From positions 1-7,342 of the forward strand of contig JASHSO010000519.1 in the NCBI GenBank assembly GCA_030038715.1: a DNA stretch of 7,342 bases. Reading direction: 5' to 3'. A program made the position numbers and the translations under genes. The DNA comes from Streptosporangiaceae bacterium. GTDB taxonomy: Bacteria; Actinomycetota; Actinomycetes; Streptosporangiales; Streptosporangiaceae. Shown in pieces: positions 6,245 to 7,342 of the stretch. The notes beneath the pieces are model-generated. The model made no database searches. It was not told the origin of the DNA and saw only the letters and a program-made list of their open reading frames with translations. Numbering within the stretch: position 1 is the stretch's first letter; each line of letters begins with the position of its first letter.

Positions 6245-6271
6245 GCACCCATGTCTGACGGGTTCAGGACT

Positions 6272-6277
6272 TAGGAT
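6272..6277 (+). promoter_or_regulatory. Possible -10 box (TAGGAT) for the MFS gene
   Basis: TAGGAT in the pspA-MFS gap, followed by T-AT, resembles the box ahead of pgsA (TAGGAT followed by A-AT). It would start a leader of about 90 bases that includes both hairpins. A TTGACT at 6296-6301 has no -10 partner at a usable distance. Weak call. Confidence 0.17.
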
Positions 6278-6305
6278 TATGCGCGTGCGCTTCCCTTGAC
6301 TGTGA

Positions 6306-6324
6306 CCTGAGCTAGCGGCTCGGG
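6306..6324 (+). terminator. Candidate pspA terminator hairpin
   Basis: CCTGAGC (6306-6312) pairs with GCTCGGG (6318-6324) in a 7-bp stem with one T-G pair and a 5-base loop, 62 bases past the pspA stop. No U-tract follows. It may instead be part of the leader of the next gene. Confidence 0.3.
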
Positions 6325-6329
6325 GCCCA

Positions 6330-6365
6330 CCTTCCTCGCCGTACCGGCGGGCACGACGAGGAAGG
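6330..6365 (+). promoter_or_regulatory. Leader hairpin that buries the ribosome-binding site of the MFS gene
   Basis: CCTTCCTCGCCGT (6330-6342) pairs with ACGACGAGGAAGG (6353-6365): 12 of 13 positions match, with a 10-base loop. The right arm carries the Shine-Dalgarno (GAGGAAGG, eight to nine bases before the ATG at 6375), and the left arm is its exact complement, CCTTCCTC. A smaller competing hairpin, CGCCG-TAC-CGGCG (6337-6349), uses the inner part of the left arm and the loop and would loosen the large stem. The sequence shows the potential for translational control; the trigger, if any, is unknown. Confidence 0.5.
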
Positions 6366-6374
6366 ACTGAAGGC

Positions 6375-7342
6375 ATGCGGTTCGAGCGTCTCAGGTCCGG
6401 GGCGGGACTGGCCGTCCTGATGTCAGCTCTGGCCGTCGAGTTCGCGGACGAGCTCGTCGACGGCACCAAGAGTGCGGCCATGCCGCTGATCCGGCATGAC
6501 CTGGCGCTGAGCTATCTTCAGGTCGGGTTGCTGGCGGCGGCGCCGTTGATCATCGGCAGCCTGGTCGAGCTGCCAGTCGGTGTGCTAGGCGGCGTCGGCG
6601 CGCGCCGCCGCCGGGTCGTGCTGGCTGGCGGCCTGGTCTTCATCTGTGCCGTGCTGGCAGCGGCTCTGGCGCAGTCGTTCGCCGTGCTGCTTACTGCTCT
6701 GGTCCTCTTCTTCCCCGCGTCCGGGGCCTATGTCAGCCTCACGCAGTCGGCTCTGCTGGACGCCCAGCCGGACCGGAGGGTTCGGCTGATGGCCGTGTGG
6801 ACGCTGGCCGGCTCGGCTGGTGACGTGGCCGGTCCGCTGCTGGTGGTCGTGGTGCTCATGGCCGGCGGAAGCTGGCGCCTGGCCTTCGTACTGGTCGCGG
6901 CGGCCGCGACAGCTAGCTGGCTGGCGACGGCGGCAACAGGCCGATCCGCCGGCGTGGCCGCAGGGCGGGAGGGCCCCGATACGGAAGGCTGGCCGGGCCT
7001 GGGTGCGGTCATCCGGATCAGCGCATCCGCTGGCGCCTTCCGCTGGCTGGCGCTGCTCGAGGTGGCTGACCTGCTGCTTGATGTGTTCAGTGGGTTCCTC
7101 GCGCTGTACCTAGTAGCGGTTGTGCATGCCTCACCAGCGGTCGCCGCCGTCGGCGTCGCGGTTCGCCTAGGTGCCGGGTTGGCCGGAGACGCGCTGCTGG
7201 TTGGGGTGCTTGAGCGGTTCGACGCGATCGCCGTGCTGCGGGCGAGTGTCTGGGCGACCGGGCTGATGTTCCCCGCGTTCCTGCTGGTACCGGGGCTCGA
7301 TGCGAAGCTGGCAGTGTTGGCCGTACTGAGCATCGCCACCGC
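6375..7342 (+). CDS. MFS transporter (3' truncated by the window end)
   Basis: The frame is open from the ATG to the last base: 322 codons without a stop, with strongly hydrophobic helices typical of the major facilitator superfamily. Helices 1 and 2 are about residues 10-28 and 48-72. The helix 2-3 loop GVLGGVGARRRR fits motif A in its Gly and Arg residues but lacks the usual Asp. Helix 5 holds a motif C-like GDVAGP (149-154), a pattern found in proton-coupled exporters. A hydrophilic stretch at about 189-212 marks the central loop, after which the second bundle begins. Helix 1 is unusually acidic (E22, D25, E26, D29). This suggests a 12-helix exporter of the drug-efflux type, but the substrate cannot be told. 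The ATG is supported by GAGGAAGG about nine bases upstream, inside a hairpin. The gene may be co-transcribed with pspA or have its own promoter in the 130-base gap. Confidence 0.88.
   Translation, partial: MRFERLRSGAGLAVLMSALAVEFADELVDGTKSAAMPLIRHDLALSYLQVGLLAAAPLIIGSLVELPVGVLGGVGARRRRVVLAGGLVFICAVLAAALAQSFAVLLTALVLFFPASGAYVSLTQSALLDAQPDRRVRLMAVWTLAGSAGDVAGPLLVVVVLMAGGSWRLAFVLVAAAATASWLATAATGRSAGVAAGREGPDTEGWPGLGAVIRISASAGAFRWLALLEVADLLLDVFSGFLALYLVAVVHASPAVAAVGVAVRLGAGLAGDALLVGVLERFDAIAVLRASVWATGLMFPAFLLVPGLDAKLAVLAVLSIAT

Noticed and set aside
5605..6252. 215-codon - strand frame opposite pspA
   Set aside because: Its Ser/Cys/Ala-rich composition is the mirror of the Glu/Gln-rich PspA coiled coil.
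6296..6318. TTGACT (6296-6301) with TAGCGG (6313-6318) as a promoter for the MFS gene
   Set aside because: The spacing is only 11 bases and the -10 candidate lacks the final T.

Overview
The window is a 7.3 kb piece of a high-G+C Gram-positive (actinobacterial) chromosome. The evidence is strongly G/C-biased third codon positions, GTG starts, TAnnnT-like -10 boxes without clear -35 boxes, and protein types (PspA/IM30, PRC-barrel, HpnA-like SDR) whose wording resembles soil actinomycetes. I cannot name the genus. I see no mobile element, CRISPR array, tRNA or rRNA; it reads as core or near-core chromosome.

Left part (1-4588), all on the + strand. The window opens inside a PTS phosphotransfer gene. 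The C-terminal half of an HPr domain runs through an Ala/Pro-rich linker into a full-length Enzyme I. The missing upstream part may carry an EIIA-Man domain, as in DhaM, but that is inference. About 65 bases on comes a probable operon of three lipid-type genes: a PgsA-like CDP-alcohol phosphatidyltransferase (2098-2664), an extended SDR resembling HpnA/dihydroflavonol reductase-like enzymes that starts on a GTGA overlap (2661-3674), and a PlsC-type 1-acylglycerol-3-phosphate acyltransferase (3725-4588). Two of these are textbook phospholipid enzymes; the SDR between them is the unexplained member.

Middle (4589-5005). A 417-base stretch between convergent genes with no supportable gene. It contains a locally AT-richer island with a perfect 12-bp palindrome, a flanking 8-bp inverted repeat, and a 13-bp stem-loop that could act as a two-way terminator or a binding site.

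Right part (5006-7342). A small PRC-barrel protein (- strand) is divergent from a PspA/IM30-family membrane-stress protein (+ strand), with 144 bases between them. Downstream of pspA is a leader with two tandem hairpins. The second buries the ribosome-binding site of the next gene, an MFS transporter that runs off the window. The common theme from 2098 onward is the membrane: phospholipid synthesis, membrane protection and transport. No direct functional link between the blocks is shown by sequence alone.
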